Origin: Hymenopellis radicata
Lineage: Eukaryota; Basidiomycota; Agaricomycetes; Agaricales; Physalacriaceae
Length of the DNA stretch: 64,000 nucleotides
Reading direction: 5' to 3'
Assembly: GCA_015501595.1 (NCBI GenBank)
Contig: JADNRX010000223.1
Coordinates: forward strand, 26,194 to 90,193
How positions within the stretch are numbered: the first letter of the stretch is position 1; each line of letters opens with the position of its first letter. Of this stretch, positions 1 through 11,932 are shown piece by piece. Under the pieces are notes generated by a model. That model did no database searches and was not told the DNA's origin. It was given only the letters and a program-made list of their open reading frames with translations. The position numbers and the translations under genes were made by a program.

Positions 1-170
1 GACACAGTACATGTACTTTTGAATACCTGAACACTGTTCTGCGGTTTAAGATTTACTGGTGGCCACTATAGTTGAAAGAGGATTTTGATCTTGTCGCCGT
101 CTGCAGCGGGGGATATATGATTGATATACTGGCGGCGGGAGTGTTCTGTTACATGTAGGGTACTGTGCTC
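1..170. repeat. Dispersed repeat, copy 1 of 2
   Basis: This segment at the left edge is about 85-90% identical, in the same orientation, to 8368-8532, including a shared stretch reading ttttgatcttgtcgccgtct. It contains no convincing coding sequence. The two copies bracket the kinase-like pair and the BTB gene. The element class is not recognisable. The copy may continue to the left of the window. Confidence 0.7.
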
Positions 171-451
171 TCCTAGTATTCGATCGTTGGGACCAATCAC
201 TGAAGGTTGTGCAGACAGATATACAAAAATGTTCGTTGAAGTGCGGAAAGACTAAGTATTCTACATGATCAGCCTTGAAAGCCTTCATAAAGGATAAGAC
301 AACCCTCCGCCACTTCGAGGCAGATTCCTGGCTTGACCACCCGGAAACAAAGTATCATTCGTGGTATGTCAACACTACAGAAAAGTTTGCGTGAAAGATC
401 CAGGTAAATGTCTTCTGCATCCGATCCGGTATTGTAGTTTTAGGTGGAAGG

Positions 452-2023
452 TCAATGTTCAGCCATAGAATCAATCCCGACATTCGTTGTTCGTGTGGCG
501 TACAGAAAAGGTCGGTTAGTGCACTCTACTGAACGAAGATGTTTGCAAAATTGCTGGCCCTTTTTCCTTCGCCTTCCTTCTTCGTCTAAGCGGGTCTTCA
601 CCAATAACATCATCCTTGGAGCGGGAGACTCGAAGAGGTCGAATCGGAAAAAGAGCGCCAGCGCCGAGAATTTAGCGGCCATAGTAGTCTAGCAAGGAAT
701 TTGAGATTAATGTACTTTCTAAGGGATATACACCCACCTTATCAAAGGAATGCAACGCCTTGTCTTTCGACGTCGCGTAATCAGTTTTTCGCCTCTTGAA
801 TTGATGGTGGGGTGCATCGAAGGTCGATTTTCGTTTGCTCGATGCAGCATTCTCCAAAAGCGGCAGCCTCTGTAATGCATCTGACGCAGCGGCCACTTGA
901 AGCGCGGTCCATAGTCCACCGTAAGCGGGATCTTTACATGTCCTTATGTCAATAAGATTCGAGAGAAATAAGGTCTCCCGTTCCCGGTGGCGAATACCGA
1001 TGCGAATGAAGTTTCCACAGTCGAATACGATCACAGTTGTGTCGGTCTTCACCGCGCAAACCCAAGCCTATGAAAATTAGAGGACTTGCGCGGTATAAGC
1101 AAAAGGATCTCTGACCTTTTGGACGTAATCTTCGCATCTAGGCGAGTATCCTGCCTCTCCATCGACGTCGCGTTCCACTGTGCCGATATTAAACGAGCTA
1201 GTCGTCGGCTCCTGGACCTCATGAAGACGAACTCTACGACTTCGACGAGGGCCTTCTGCTGAAGGCAATGCCCATGGAACTGCTGATGCATCCGGTGGCG
1301 GTGACTGTGGTCGAGAAAGTGAGAGTCCAGGCGCCATGGGAAATGATCCATCGCGCCGAGTCGTGCCATATCCTCCATTACCGGCAGAGCATCGGTACAA
1401 AAGACCATTGTTGACACTAGCTGCTCGGCATGTTTCCGAAGACGCTCGAGCAGTTCCCTATTCCTTCCATTCAAATCGGCATAGTCGGTCGCATCCGGCT
1501 TCACCACATGTAATGCCAGGTTTTGTGATGCATATGCCTCGTCAAGGAGAGTGTGTCTCAACTCTGACCTCGCGCCCACCCACCGGAGTAAGCTACAGCG
1601 CAGGTCAGGTTGACTCGGATGCAGAACAAGACTGCTAGTGATCTGCGTTGAAGCAAATCTGATTGGGCCCCGACGAACGCGCATCACAGAGAGAGCATTG
1701 GCCATATCTGCAGTGTCATGGACACTGAACTCATGGACTGTGAATTTGGCGGGGTTTAGAGCCTCGAGCTCTTCAGAGAACGAGTCCAGACAAGCGAACA
1801 CGTCGACATGCAGAGAGGGAAGTATTGTCACATGCCTAAGTATAAGGCTTTCGGATAGATGCGAGTCCAGAAAGTGAAAAGGAGCCGCTGGAATGGGAAC
1901 ATGCTGATTTCTCTTTCGCTCTAGCGGTGGAGCACCGAAATCAAAGAGAGCCTGTCGGCGAGCTTGGCCTTCACGAAAAGAAGAAGACGAAGATGTAGTA
2001 CTCGAGCGTGAAGAGTCCGACAT
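452..2023 (-). pseudogene. Kinase-like family protein, truncated and frameshifted copy (KL1)
   Basis: This is a paralogue of the two neighbouring kinase-like genes. Three exons can be read: 2023-1116, 1067-738 and 688-452, with introns GTCAGA...CATAG and GTGGGT...GCTAG at the positions used by the other copies. The N-terminal family domain is recognisable, starting MSDSSRSSTTSSSSSF, and so is the conserved core containing FDCGNFIRIGIRHRE. Two defects are visible. Exon 1 has a net frameshift near 1330: the PPPDAS...VPW segment continues in another frame, and exon 1 is 908 nt against 918 nt in the 2178-4346 copy. Similarity also stops right after FFRFDLFESPAP, so the whole kinase fold (glycine loop, lysine, HRD and DFD motifs) is missing. 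It lies head-to-tail with the next copy. It could still make an N-terminal-domain-only protein if the frameshift is a sequence error. Confidence 0.7.
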
Positions 2024-2177
2024 GAGATACGACTACTACTTCGTGTACCGGGGAAGAAGTCGCGACAGTGAGGGACGAAAGAAAGCAACACGCATTCCAT
2101 GAATTATACCGGGTCGCATCCGGACCGAGTGTGGCTGTGCTCGTAGTATGAACAGCGGCATCTGATAAATATTGGTA

Positions 2178-4346
2178 TCATGGCGCCCTCGCTGCTCTAG
2201 GTCGTCTAACATCGTCCTCACCAATAATGTCACCCTTATCCACATACTCCCCCTCGATGAACCGATCCAACCTCTCTTGCTCAGCCTGATAATCCTCGGG
2301 CTTCCCTCTTAAACTGCTTCGGTCAAAATCCGTAAAGCGCACCCGCCCCGACTCGTCCTCCATGATGTTCCATGAACGTACGTCGCGATGCAGGACGCCG
2401 GCTTCATGAATCGCCGTTAAGATGGACTTCAATTCAACGCTGGGGCTAATTCAGTCTCTGTGCGTAAGCCCAACAATATGGAGGCTTACCGCGCCTTCGG
2501 TGAGAGGTCGATCTTCCGTTCGCTGTCCATCCGTTGGCCCAGAGGACGGCCAGCGTCAGATAGCATGAGAACGCGCAGGTCTGTGTTGAGAGCTTCGCGG
2601 AATGAAAGTAGACTGGGTATCCAGAAACACCCGCGTCGTGCAAATGTTTGTAAATGCGAACCTCATGTTGGAGACGCCGAGCACGCGCGTCGGTAGGAGC
2701 TATTTTGAGAACGAACGGTCGATGCGGGAGGTCCTTTTCAGACCCCTTCGCAACCTTCTTCTTGGAAGTTTTGGACGAGGCTTTTGGTGTATTAGAAATG
2801 CTGTCAGGCTCAATGACGGCCTGATAGACGTCCCCGACAGCGCCTGCACCAAGCCGCTTATACGCAATAATTTTGAGATACTCCGTGGGTCCATACTGAG
2901 ATCTATGCTCGGCGTCTGGCTTGAAAAGCAGGAGCGGCGCCGGTGAATCCAAGTGGTCGAAGCGAAAGAATATTGCTAAGACCGGGAAGTTATCCATGGA
3001 GGCAGCCATGGTCTGGCAGCGCACGTAAGCTTTCGATAAAGAGCAGGAATGCTTGAGCCTACTTTATCAATCGACGACATATCTGCAGCGCCATCGTCAG
3101 CTTTCAACCGTTTTGATGGGCGCCTGGGTTCGTCGAAGGTTGATTTCCTCTTTGCCAAGAGGGAGTTTTCGATAAGAGGAACTCTCTGCACGGCGTCGGC
3201 AATAGCAAAGACATGAAACGCCGCCCACAGACCGCCGTATGCCGGGCCCTTGCATGAGCGTATGTCGAGGAGCGAAGACAGAAATAATGTTTGCCGCTCC
3301 CGATGGCGAATACCTATCCGAATATAGTTTCCACAATCAAATATGACGAAAGTCGCATCAACCTTGACGGCTGTAACCCAGGCCTGCGACGAATTTAGAG
3401 ACGACGGTAGATATGAAAGACTTCTGACCTTCTGGACATAGTCTTCGCATACTGGGGTGTATTCCCCGCCTTCATCCTGGGAAGATGCGATGACATCGAT
3501 ATCCTGGTCAACGGAAGTACGTTTCGAAGCACCATGGACCCGTACCCGACGACTACGACGCGGTCCCTCTACCTTTGGTAACGTCCAAGGAACATCTGAG
3601 GCATCCGGTGGTTGTGACCGCGGACGAGACGCGCCAGAATACTGACAGTCCAAACGCCACGGAACCTTCATACCGTGCAGACGCGACATATCATCCAATA
3701 CCGGCAACCCATCAGTGCAGAAAATCATCGACGAAGTCAGCTGCCTCGTGTGCCTATAAAGACGCTCAACCATGTCCCGATTCTTTCCAGTGAATCTCCC
3801 AAATTCCTCGTGCGGAGGATACATCATATACAGAGCAATGTCCTGGGACATATACCGCTCGTCAATGATGTAGGGTCTCATGTCCGAGGGAGCACTTGAC
3901 CAGCCAACTGTGCCGCCCAAGCTTGGCTGGCTGGGGTGAACAACAAGACTGCTCGCAATCAGTGTTAAAGCAATCTCTATACCAAATCGTCGAAGGGCTA
4001 TAATCGATCGCGCATCCGTACCCTTGTCGCTGCGATAAGAAAAGGGTTCACCGAATGTGAACATGGAGTCACTTCGCGTGTCGAGGGCTTCGGAAAATGA
4101 ATCCACTAGACCATCAAATAGCTCGACATGCATGGATGGAAGTAATTCCACGTGCTTGAGAATAAGACTTTCGGATAGGTGCAAGTCTAGGAAGTGCAAG
4201 GGCGCGCTTCGGATGGGAATAGGTCGAGACCGTACTAGAGACGGCGGATTGAAGGCGTAGAATTTTTCGCGATGAGTACGAGCGCCCGGTTCGGGGGAGG
4301 AAGAGCTAGCAGAGGAATGTGAAGCAGAAGGCGAAGAGTTCGACAT
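2178..4346 (-). pseudogene. Kinase-like family protein, one-base frameshift in the kinase domain (KL2)
   Basis: The four-exon structure, read on the minus strand, is 4346-3429, 3383-3063, 3012-2490 and 2445-2178. The protein begins MSNSSPSASHSSAS. It has an N-terminal domain of roughly 400 residues of unknown function and then a protein-kinase-like fold. Visible in that fold are a glycine loop GAGAVGDVYQA, a VAIK-type lysine in FVLKIAP, a catalytic loop HRDVRSWNIM and a DFD in place of DFG. Such HRD...DFD kinase-like proteins are common in Agaricomycetes; substrates are unknown. Near 2627 a single base is missing relative to the copy at 12110-14278 (tatccag versus tatcccag). This throws the frame after HDAGVSG and skips the segment containing LMLSDAGRPLGQRMD. 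An ATG 12 nt upstream (4358) is also in frame. The gene is functional only if that deletion is a sequencing error. Confidence 0.75.
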
Positions 4347-4556
4347 CTCTCCCGGCATGCCACTGCCATATACCGAAAAGATGGCGCGAGGGCGGAGGAT
4401 GAAAGCGAACCCAACACGACGGGAAGATCACATGAGAAACGGGAAGCGCCGGACCGACGTGGCAAAAAGACTGTTATTGTTCCATTCATCATTGTGTGTC
4501 CGTCTCAGTGTGTCCTTGTTCCCACAGCGGCCAATAGATAAGAAGGGCTGCTGATG

Positions 4557-4680
4557 GCGCTTATTCATTCCCCTTCCGTCCTTCTTGTTCTCTACTCCTA
4601 TAAATATCGGCCAAGCTGGTGCTGGTCCTTACCAACTTTGGTTCTACTCTCCACCTGGTAAGTACCTTACTCATTTGGAG
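4557..4680 (+). promoter_or_regulatory. Duplicated promoter/5'UTR of a missing plus-strand gene
   Basis: This stretch matches 14819-14938 closely, including the leader tctccacctggtaagt with its 5' splice site. At the second locus this leader feeds the divergent kinase-like gene at 15028. Here the similarity ends at about 4680, just inside the presumed leader intron, and no homologous coding sequence follows. It is best read as an orphan divergent promoter left at a duplication boundary. Transcription activity cannot be judged from sequence. Confidence 0.55.
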
Positions 4681-6967
4681 TCACTTCGCTCTACACGCGC
4701 CGGCTTCTGAGTGTGACTGTCAGATTTGGATCACCACGAGATGTGGCGGAGGCACGCACCTTCCTCAAGTCCAGCTTGAGAGTCGTCTGGGGTCTTTGTG
4801 TTCGTACTAGCCGATTTTACTGGCCGTTGAAGTCCTGCGCTATAGTCGGTCTTTGTCACCGAGCGTTGTCTATGATCACGACGAACCCGAGCGCGTGAAA
4901 CGCGCCATCAGGGTATCTATGGCGTCGGATAGAGGACTGTAAGACGCCGTCCGGATTGCGAGCTCTGAGCCGAGGTGGATGGGTAGAGCGAGTCCTGCCA
5001 TGGCGGTGGTGGGGAGGTGGAGAGCGGATGGGGCGTTCTACGTACTTATATACACCGGCAAGGAGCCCAAGAGGAACCCAGGGAGTGGATATGAACACGA
5101 CTTTGCATCGTGTTGCTTGATGGAAAGTCTAATGGTGAGATAAAGGAAAGGTTTTATCCGGCGATGTGCTTTTCCGATGTTCTTTAGAAATAGGTTTCGT
5201 TCCCGGTGCTCGTGGCGTACAGGAGAAAAAAAGGGGAAAGATTCCAAGATACCGCGGCATGCTTGTGTGAAGGAGCCGACTAGAAGTATTAGAAGGATGT
5301 TCATCCCAGTGACAGATTCTGATTTAGAGATGGAAAGCCACATATTGACAGAAAGTAGTCGAGTAAAGAAGCAGTGGTCGTCCGAAAAAGTAGAAGCGAG
5401 TCATCGATGTCGCTATGCTGTCCTTGACATGGCCACTGACAACAAGGATGTCGAAGAGCGGAGGCAGAAAATGGCGGCACGTGCCACTACGATCCTTGGA
5501 CACCGACCAAGACAACATCGCGCTTTTCGCCCGCAACGAGTCCAACGGGCGTACAACAGACCCTTCGATAACTTACCTGGTTTGGCAGTGGGTAAACGTC
5601 TGGACGACCGGGGAGCGAATTGGTGGAGCCGTCATTCGACATCGACCACCACGATATAAGGGGCTCGAATAAAGGCAGGGAATCATGCCAGAGGCAGTAT
5701 CCTGGTGCGTATATCGGCTTGTTTGTTTTCTGGGGTAGTCCTCATGAGGGCGCAGACGCGAAGGCGCGCAGACAAAACGTCAGCCGACAAGTTGACTGCT
5801 TTGATACTGGCGGAAACGGCGGACCCATACACTGTCGCGCAATTGACAACAGTGTGGAGGACCTCGCCATTGTCCCTGTTGCGTCCGAGGAAAACAGTCA
5901 TATCCTGGTGCGTGTCTGAACTTGTCTATCTGCTAGCATCGCGCTCACAAGGAGATAGTAGGATGCTCTCACGTCTCCGACGGTCGCAGATGCGGGGCCA
6001 TCTTGCAGGCCTGCCTCCCACAGCCTCGCCAAGCAACGTGTATAACCCTACGCTTCCCCCTTCTAATAGTCCCAAGATCGTAGCCGCGAGTAGGGAATGC
6101 CCAAGCACTAGACACGAAGGGATCGTATAGCTTCCTCCCCTCTCCAGGAAACGGTGATACGATTGAATAGTATTCGTGCATCGGAAGTTAGTGCTTTTGT
6201 TTTATAACTGATATTGCCAGCTCACTTTCAATCACAGCGAAATTAACGTTCATCACGCGTGCTTCTCAGTCCCAACTCCGTATCGCTTCACGAAGAGGCC
6301 GTTAACCGCGGGATCAGCTCGCCTCTAAGAGAAATTGCCGTCGCGCTTATCGCCACTTGTGTCGCATAGAATCGTGATGGCTCAACGAAGTGTTGGGCAC
6401 ATCCTTTGTTTGCTCTCTTACGCTACAAGCCTGTGGAAAGAGAGTCAGTGACTCATCTTGGACTCGGCCATTGTCATCTCACTTTTAATTCCAGTTCATG
6501 ATTTCAGTCTCCGTTATCCATCGTTCTGCTCATAGCCAAATGATATTCCTCTGGTTTCGATTTCCTCCAATTTTCTAGTTGTGTCAATAAAGTCAGTCCA
6601 CCGTCTTGAAACTGACCATTGTTGTCTCACCTTTGAATACCAGTTAATCCTTTACGGATAGAAAACCGATAGGAACTCAACAAGCAAGAGAACACGTCCA
6701 TTATCAAATGTTGATGTCGTTTTGCAGTCGCCTATGGCGTGCACGCGCCACGTAGCTCCCTCTCCAGTAGCCTCCTACGCGTCGTTGAACATGTCCGGCA
6801 GGAGCGCGATCAGCCCGAGCTGCAACACTAAATGGTTTTCTAGTGATCTGCAGGCTTGGACTATGCGCCGGAATTGTCCCGGACTCGCATCACGCACCTG
6901 CGCCTCAACCTCACGTTTTGATGACAGCTTGACCTCAGCCATAACGGAACACCGCGCTAGGAGACAA
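4681..6967. other. Interval without a supportable gene
   Basis: Open frames such as 5177-5659 (+, 160 codons) and 5683-5901 (-, 72 codons) occur, but I recognise no family and see no consistent chain of exons. Composition is unremarkable. Old gene debris is possible. Confidence 0.5.
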
Positions 6968-8315
6968 ATGCATAGTGCTCGGAATCCCATTGGTGAGGCT
7001 CTTCGCTGCGACTGGACAGGCTCGTCGTTGACAGTTCCAACCAGCAGGCGGAGGTCCTAATACGTCGACCTATGGAGAAGGCGGGTCGGCGACTGTGGGG
7101 GCTTGGTATCCCGATGCGAGTGTGGTGGTAAAGCAGGCGAGTTTAGGCGGCCAGTACGCCTATGCGGTAAGTAAAAAGCGAATGAGTGTTACATGTGGAT
7201 GACAGTAAAATTTTCATTGTAGCCCGGGCCAGCGCTTGATGCGGTCTCTGCAGACGTCATGCCTGATCTCATCTCTTCACGCCTAAACGACTTGTCGACT
7301 TTGCCAACGGATCCTGGCGGCTATGGGCATAGCGGTTTACGAGGGAGTGGTATTCCGGTATGTCTCCCAGCTTCGCCAGTGGCCCCGTTCTGACGTTTTC
7401 ACAGCCCTTGGAGTCGTTGGCAGTGTCGACAGCCTTCCACCCTGCGGCTCGACTTGTACACTCAGCGCATTCGGACGCCGTTCTCCAGTCTCAGGATGGC
7501 GTCCTATTCTATGTACATCGCGCTATCCTCGCTGAGGCGTCGTCAAATGGCTTCGGGTCAGCACTATTACACGACGCCGCCGCGCCCATAGCAGTCAACG
7601 ACGACTCGGCCGTCCTCAACATAATCCTACATGCCGTCTACGACCTCCCCAGCGCCCAATTCAGCCCTTCGTTCCCTACCCTGGTCGCTGCCGTAGACCG
7701 AATGCAGCCCGTCTATGGAGTCGCTCCCACGCGCTTCATCCTACCCGCCACCTCCTCCGACTTGTTCGCGCAACTGTACTCCCACGCGCCGCACCACCCC
7801 ATTGACGTGTACATGCTCGCGGCGCACCACGAGCTCGAGGACCTCGCCGTACTCGTCTCTGGGCACCTACTCTCCTTCAAACTCGAGACTCTGACGGATG
7901 ATATGACGGTGCGCATGGGGGCGATGTATCTCAAGCGGCTTGTGTTTTTGCATTTGGATAGGCTTAAGAGGTTGAAGGAGATTTTACTTGTGCCGCCGCC
8001 TCCGCACGAGGGAGGAGGGTGTAAGGCTGATCCGCAGAGGGCGTGGGCGTTGGCGGCGGCTGAGTTGGTGAATGCGAAACCTGGTTCGTCTTCGAGTTGT
8101 CCCTGGGCCTTTATTGACGGGATGTATTAGACCTGTCGCCGCATTTGTTGGCTGCGTCGATGAAGGGCTTTGCGGGGGATATACCATGTGCGAGGTGTAT
8201 GCATAATTTTCAGACGAGGCTGGCGGAGGCTGCGGATCAGTGGCCGAATGTACCGGTTAGTGCATTCTGGTGTGTGATCGTTATTTGCTTACGGTTTGTA
8301 TAGGCGAGTATATGA
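6968..8315 (+). CDS. BTB/POZ domain protein, basidiomycete type
   Basis: I read the coding exons as 6968-6992, 7048-7166, 7223-7357, 7405-8083, 8131-8255 and 8304-8315. The introns are 42-56 nt, all GT...AG and in consistent phase. The product is about 365 residues. Its first part is low-complexity and Gly/Ser-rich. The BTB fold follows, starting at the segment LVHSAHSDAVLQSQDGVLFY with the typical VHRAIL motif. The tail ends with the family's characteristic KGFAGDIPCARC...FQ...W pattern. BTB proteins mediate dimerisation or act as Cullin-3 adaptors; the role of this expanded fungal group is unknown. The two C-terminal introns matter: without splicing 8084-8130 the frame would stop at 8130. 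The first exon is the least certain; an upstream in-frame ATG at 6722 also exists. Confidence 0.8.
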
Positions 8316-8367
8316 TGATGGTCACTATTTATGCGGAAAGATGAAACAGTTTACTCTCATCGTACGG

Positions 8368-8532
8368 GACACTGTACTTTTGAATACCTTAACATTGTTC
8401 GACGGTTTAGGATTACTGGTCGCCGGCCACTGTGACTATAGTTGGAAGGGGATTTTGATCTTGTCGCCGTCTGCGGCGGGGGAGACGTGACTGATATACC
8501 GGCGGTGGGAGTGTTCTGTTACATATAGGTTA
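8368..8532. repeat. Dispersed repeat, copy 2 of 2
   Basis: This is a direct repeat of 1-170, just downstream of the BTB gene. Both copies carry the cttgtcgccgtctgc core and end near gagtgttctgttacat. No coding potential is evident. Confidence 0.7.
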
Positions 8533-9084
8533 GTGCGCTCTACCCGTTGAAGAGACGCACGTGTGCTGTGTTCCTGTGTGGCCACTGTAAAGGGCGACTC
8601 AGAGATAACGCTAGATGAAAGGAATGCGACTGACTGCCACCAAGTTGTGCCCGACCAGCCTTCGAGCGTAAAATTGGTACACCAGCTTTTCACCGACTGG
8701 GATGTCACATTAGTACATTTTGATATAGATCTGACAGGTCAATGGCAATGAGGCGAGATTAGTAAAGTACAAACAAGTGAATTGAGCTATTAGGGCGGTG
8801 TTGTCAGGACACCTCAAAGTGGAAGAAATGCAACGTATGTTCCAGCGTCGGCCAATCCGTTCTTAACATAGACCTACAGCGTTTCTTCAGATTTGGTGGA
8901 AGTTGAAGGTTACGATAACGCGGTCGTGATGGTTAGCTTCAATGAGCGGTCCGGGTGTGTCGGCATGCTTCACGCATGATCACAAACGCGTCTCGCACGC
9001 ACGTCCACTTTGTTGGAGGTATGTCGTACGCCACCAAGCGGACATGAACATCCCGGAGACAAAATAGCTGGGTGTCAACCCGGG

Positions 9085-9238
9085 TTCTGCTGAGTGGAAG
9101 CGAGTAGAGGAGGTCTTTCACCGGATAGTGGAGCTCGAGGAAGGATTCTGGCCGGCCGTCTGATAATGAGGAGTTGTAAGCTCCGTGAAGAACATCAACC
9201 CCATTCAATTCGAGATAGTAGTAGTACTACAATAATGA
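9085..9238. repeat. Direct repeat flanking the DUF6534 gene, left copy
   Basis: About 150 bp match 11507-11665 in the same orientation. The shared parts include gggttctgctgagtgg, gaggaaggattctggcc and cattcaattc. It abuts the 3' end of the DUF6534 gene. The right copy sits at the start of the kinase-gene duplication, so recombination between such repeats may have helped move material. Confidence 0.65.
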
Positions 9239-9287
9239 ATATATCGTCCAGACAGAAGTATTCGGGTATAAAGAGTGTGCATGCCAG

Positions 9288-10657
9288 TCAGACCATCTCT
9301 GGCACTTTGTCGTCGTGCTGCTGGGAAGTCAGGAGCCGAGTACACTGCGCGGGGAACCAAATATACCTGCGACTTGTACGAGCTTGGTGCCAAGGCCAGA
9401 TCGTCGCCAGAAGTGTCCATGTGCACGACAGCGGTACGTTGGACATCTGTCAAAGTTAGACAAGAACAACATGCCAGATGGTTCAGACTGACGAATCCCT
9501 TCCATCGCCACTGCTGGGCCTCTGTGAGATCGGTAGTCGTGATCTGATGTGGATGTTCCTCCTTCTTTCTTCGAGGTCTTCCTGATGTTCAAGTTGTAGA
9601 GCAGCGTCAATATGTAAACACGACCCAAGATGAAAGCAAGTGCGGTTCCGACTAGCCCACGAACAGTGAGATTGGGGGCATGAGAAAGCTTCGGATAGGC
9701 GTACCGTTACTTGTATTGTTTGCAAGATATGCAACGAGAATGGAAATCGCGATAACGGACGTGGTGGAACCGGTCTGCATGGCAGCACGCATAAGCCGCT
9801 GGATCAGGTGCTCTGTGGTCTTGAAGGATGTCTTCATGTTATACAGCTGCCAGATAAGAACAAGCGCAATGAGAACGTCTACCTGTCGTTTTAGATACAA
9901 GGTGCGAAGGAAAAGGTTGAGGTATACATACCCGTGACTGAAGTCATGGTCAACCAGACAATAACGGGAATCTTGATCATGAAACGCTGGTCGTACGCGT
10001 TGAAGCGAGTCAGTATGATAACCGTTGCCAATGAGCCCCCGTACTATGTACGGGTCGTCAGTGGGGCAATAACCATCGAAAGAACGGAGAGACAGACAGA
10101 AACGATGATACAGAGCGTAAGGAATACGCATATGAGCCAGTTCTTGGTCCTGCCCAACAGTTAGTTGCATTGACAACAGAGAAGGATACTTGACGAACTC
10201 ACAAAGCATAGTACCGGTTGACAAGAAAAGACTGTACGAGTAGACCCGTTACACCAGTGGTAGCCAGGTATAACGTGAAAGGCCAGGTCTGATTGCTTAA
10301 GAATTTCAGGTCGCCCCAGTGGCTAATCGTGTACTGCGTCACTGTCAGTAAGACCGCCCGTGATAACGGTATCTTCACAAGCACGCACCAAATACACTTC
10401 TGCGAAATCACCGCTAAGAGATACCGTATCTACGAGGACGGCAAGAGCGACGAAGATCTTCACCCCTAGCGCATCGCTCTTGAACGACGTATAGTACGTG
10501 ATCGTCTCTCGGATGATGAGCATGAACAGCATCGATGAGATCCAAGTCCCGATGAGGATGGAGCTGTCAAAAGGCCGAGGTCAGCATGCTGGTACTGCAT
10601 GGATGATCATTGGATGGATTTGAAAACGTACCCGAGCGGGTCATCATAAGTACCCAT
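9288..10657 (-). CDS. DUF6534-type multi-pass membrane protein
   Basis: I read nine exons on the minus strand: 10657-10632, 10563-10389, 10333-10203, 10149 to about 10086, 10043-9932, 9878-9705, 9651-9493, 9446-9367 and 9320-9288. The protein starts MGTYDDPLG, is about 317 residues long and has roughly seven hydrophobic helices. The segment TTEHLIQRLMRAAMQTGS and the tail GIHVQRTAVVHMD are typical of this basidiomycete integral-membrane family of unknown function. An in-frame TAG at 10046-10044 is explained as the 3' splice site of an intron (ctgac branch site 10 nt upstream). The matching donor is uncertain: a 42-nt intron with a GTTCTT donor fits the family length best. The last intron removes a longer read-through frame and gives a short terminal exon ending KVPEMV. 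It looks intact. Confidence 0.8.
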
Positions 10658-11506
10658 TGCCAATGGCGGCCTTGAAGCGAGGACAAGAGAGAAATTCAAA
10701 CATGCACCGAAAAACAAACTATTATAACCAATCTTCAAGTGGCCCCTCTACGTCGCGGCGCGCCGCCTTCGTACCTGTTCCGCCGCTACGCTGACAACCG
10801 CGGGTTCCCCGAGTACATTTTATCGTTGGAACGCTTCCAGACGTTATCGTCCTTGAATTTGACTGTACGCCGCACATCGAATGGGCCGTACACCCCATAC
10901 TTCGTGGAACTAGCAAGGTGGAACCTATTGCCATTCCTCTCTTCACAGGGGGAGGCATGAGAGAATTGTGTATGTGGCACAGAAAAAGGTTCGATCGCGT
11001 TAGGAGGAAGATCAGACCGAACAGGGGAACAAGTCAAGTTGGATGGTCTCGTAATACCTTCCTCCTAATTGAATGGGGAAGATAGCGCACGCACATTTAT
11101 ATTACACTGGACAGGAGGTAAATTATTCAGTTAGTTGAGGTCGTCTCAGGATCGTCTTGTCGAACATTGGTGGCCAGGGTGGTCGGTTGATCTAACAGTC
11201 ACGTTGGAACGAGGCGTGCGGCATAGCGTGTCGATACGACAATGATGGTGCGAATACAAGACGGAATCGTGCTCTACCGTGCCTACTGCTCCTGCCAAAC
11301 ACAGACAAACACAGAGACGCGCCAGGCGCGTCTCTCCTCCTGATCCACCAACCTCCCTGTTACAACGTAGATATATTCCGTGGACTGGTGTCCATGAAAG
11401 TCTTGCTATGGTCGAAAAGACGACCTCAACTCAAACGGCTTTTGAAGTTGTCCGGAATTTCAAATTTGTGGTGTTTGTGGACAGGCTGACTAAACTTGTC
11501 CACCGC
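10658..11506. other. Interval with one unassigned short frame
   Basis: An open frame at 10739-10960 (+) ends VELARWNLLPFLSS and looks protein-like, but I recognise no family, and neither a start context nor flanking exons are evident. The rest shows nothing supportable. Confidence 0.4.
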
Positions 11507-11668
11507 CGGGTTCTGCTGAGTGGAGGAGGTCTTTCACCGAAGAGTGGAGCTCGAGGAAGGATTCTGGCCGTCTGATAATGAGAAGTTGTAAGCTCCGTTA
11601 AAAACATAACTTGAACATAACACCCATTCAATTCCGAGATAGTAGTACTTAGTACAATAATGAATGTA
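11507..11668. repeat. Direct repeat flanking the DUF6534 gene, right copy
   Basis: This is the same-orientation partner of 9085-9238, with several small indels. It ends close to the start of the segmental duplication at about 11,680. Confidence 0.65.
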
Positions 11669-11679
11669 CTTGGCTCACT

Positions 11680-11932
11680 ATCCAACCGGTTCCCGAGAGG
11701 CTGACCAGCGTCGAAGATCATGAGAATGCGCAGATCACCATCGATACCCCGACGATACCCAAGCAGCGATGGATGTGAGTCCAGAAAGAGCCGCTGGGAT
11801 TGGAACACGCTGATTCCTCTTGCGCTCCAGAGTTGGGGCACTGAAATTAAAGAGAGCCTGTCGGCGCGCTTGGCCTTCGCAAAAGGAAGAAGACGAAGAT
11901 GTACTCGAGAATGAAGACGAGGAGGCCGACAT
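11680..11932 (-). pseudogene. Internally deleted kinase-like gene fragment
   Basis: On the minus strand this starts MSASSSSFSSTSS and continues EGQARRQALFNF...RKRNQRVPIPAA, matching the N-terminus of the copy at 452-2023. It then jumps directly to a kinase subdomain segment, IPSLLGYRR...LRILMIFDAGQPLGNRLD, which matches LRVLMLSDAGRPLGQRMD of the neighbouring copy. Most of the gene between these two points has been lost. It occupies the position equivalent to 452-2023 in the duplicated block. Confidence 0.7.

Noticed and set aside
5177..5659. 160-codon plus frame as a gene
   Set aside because: There is no recognisable family, no homologous copy in the duplicated locus, and basic low-complexity composition; it is not supportable.
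9205..9453. 82-codon minus frame as a separate gene
   Set aside because: Its first part is the penultimate exon of the DUF6534 gene; the rest is read-through of that gene's last intron and 3' region.
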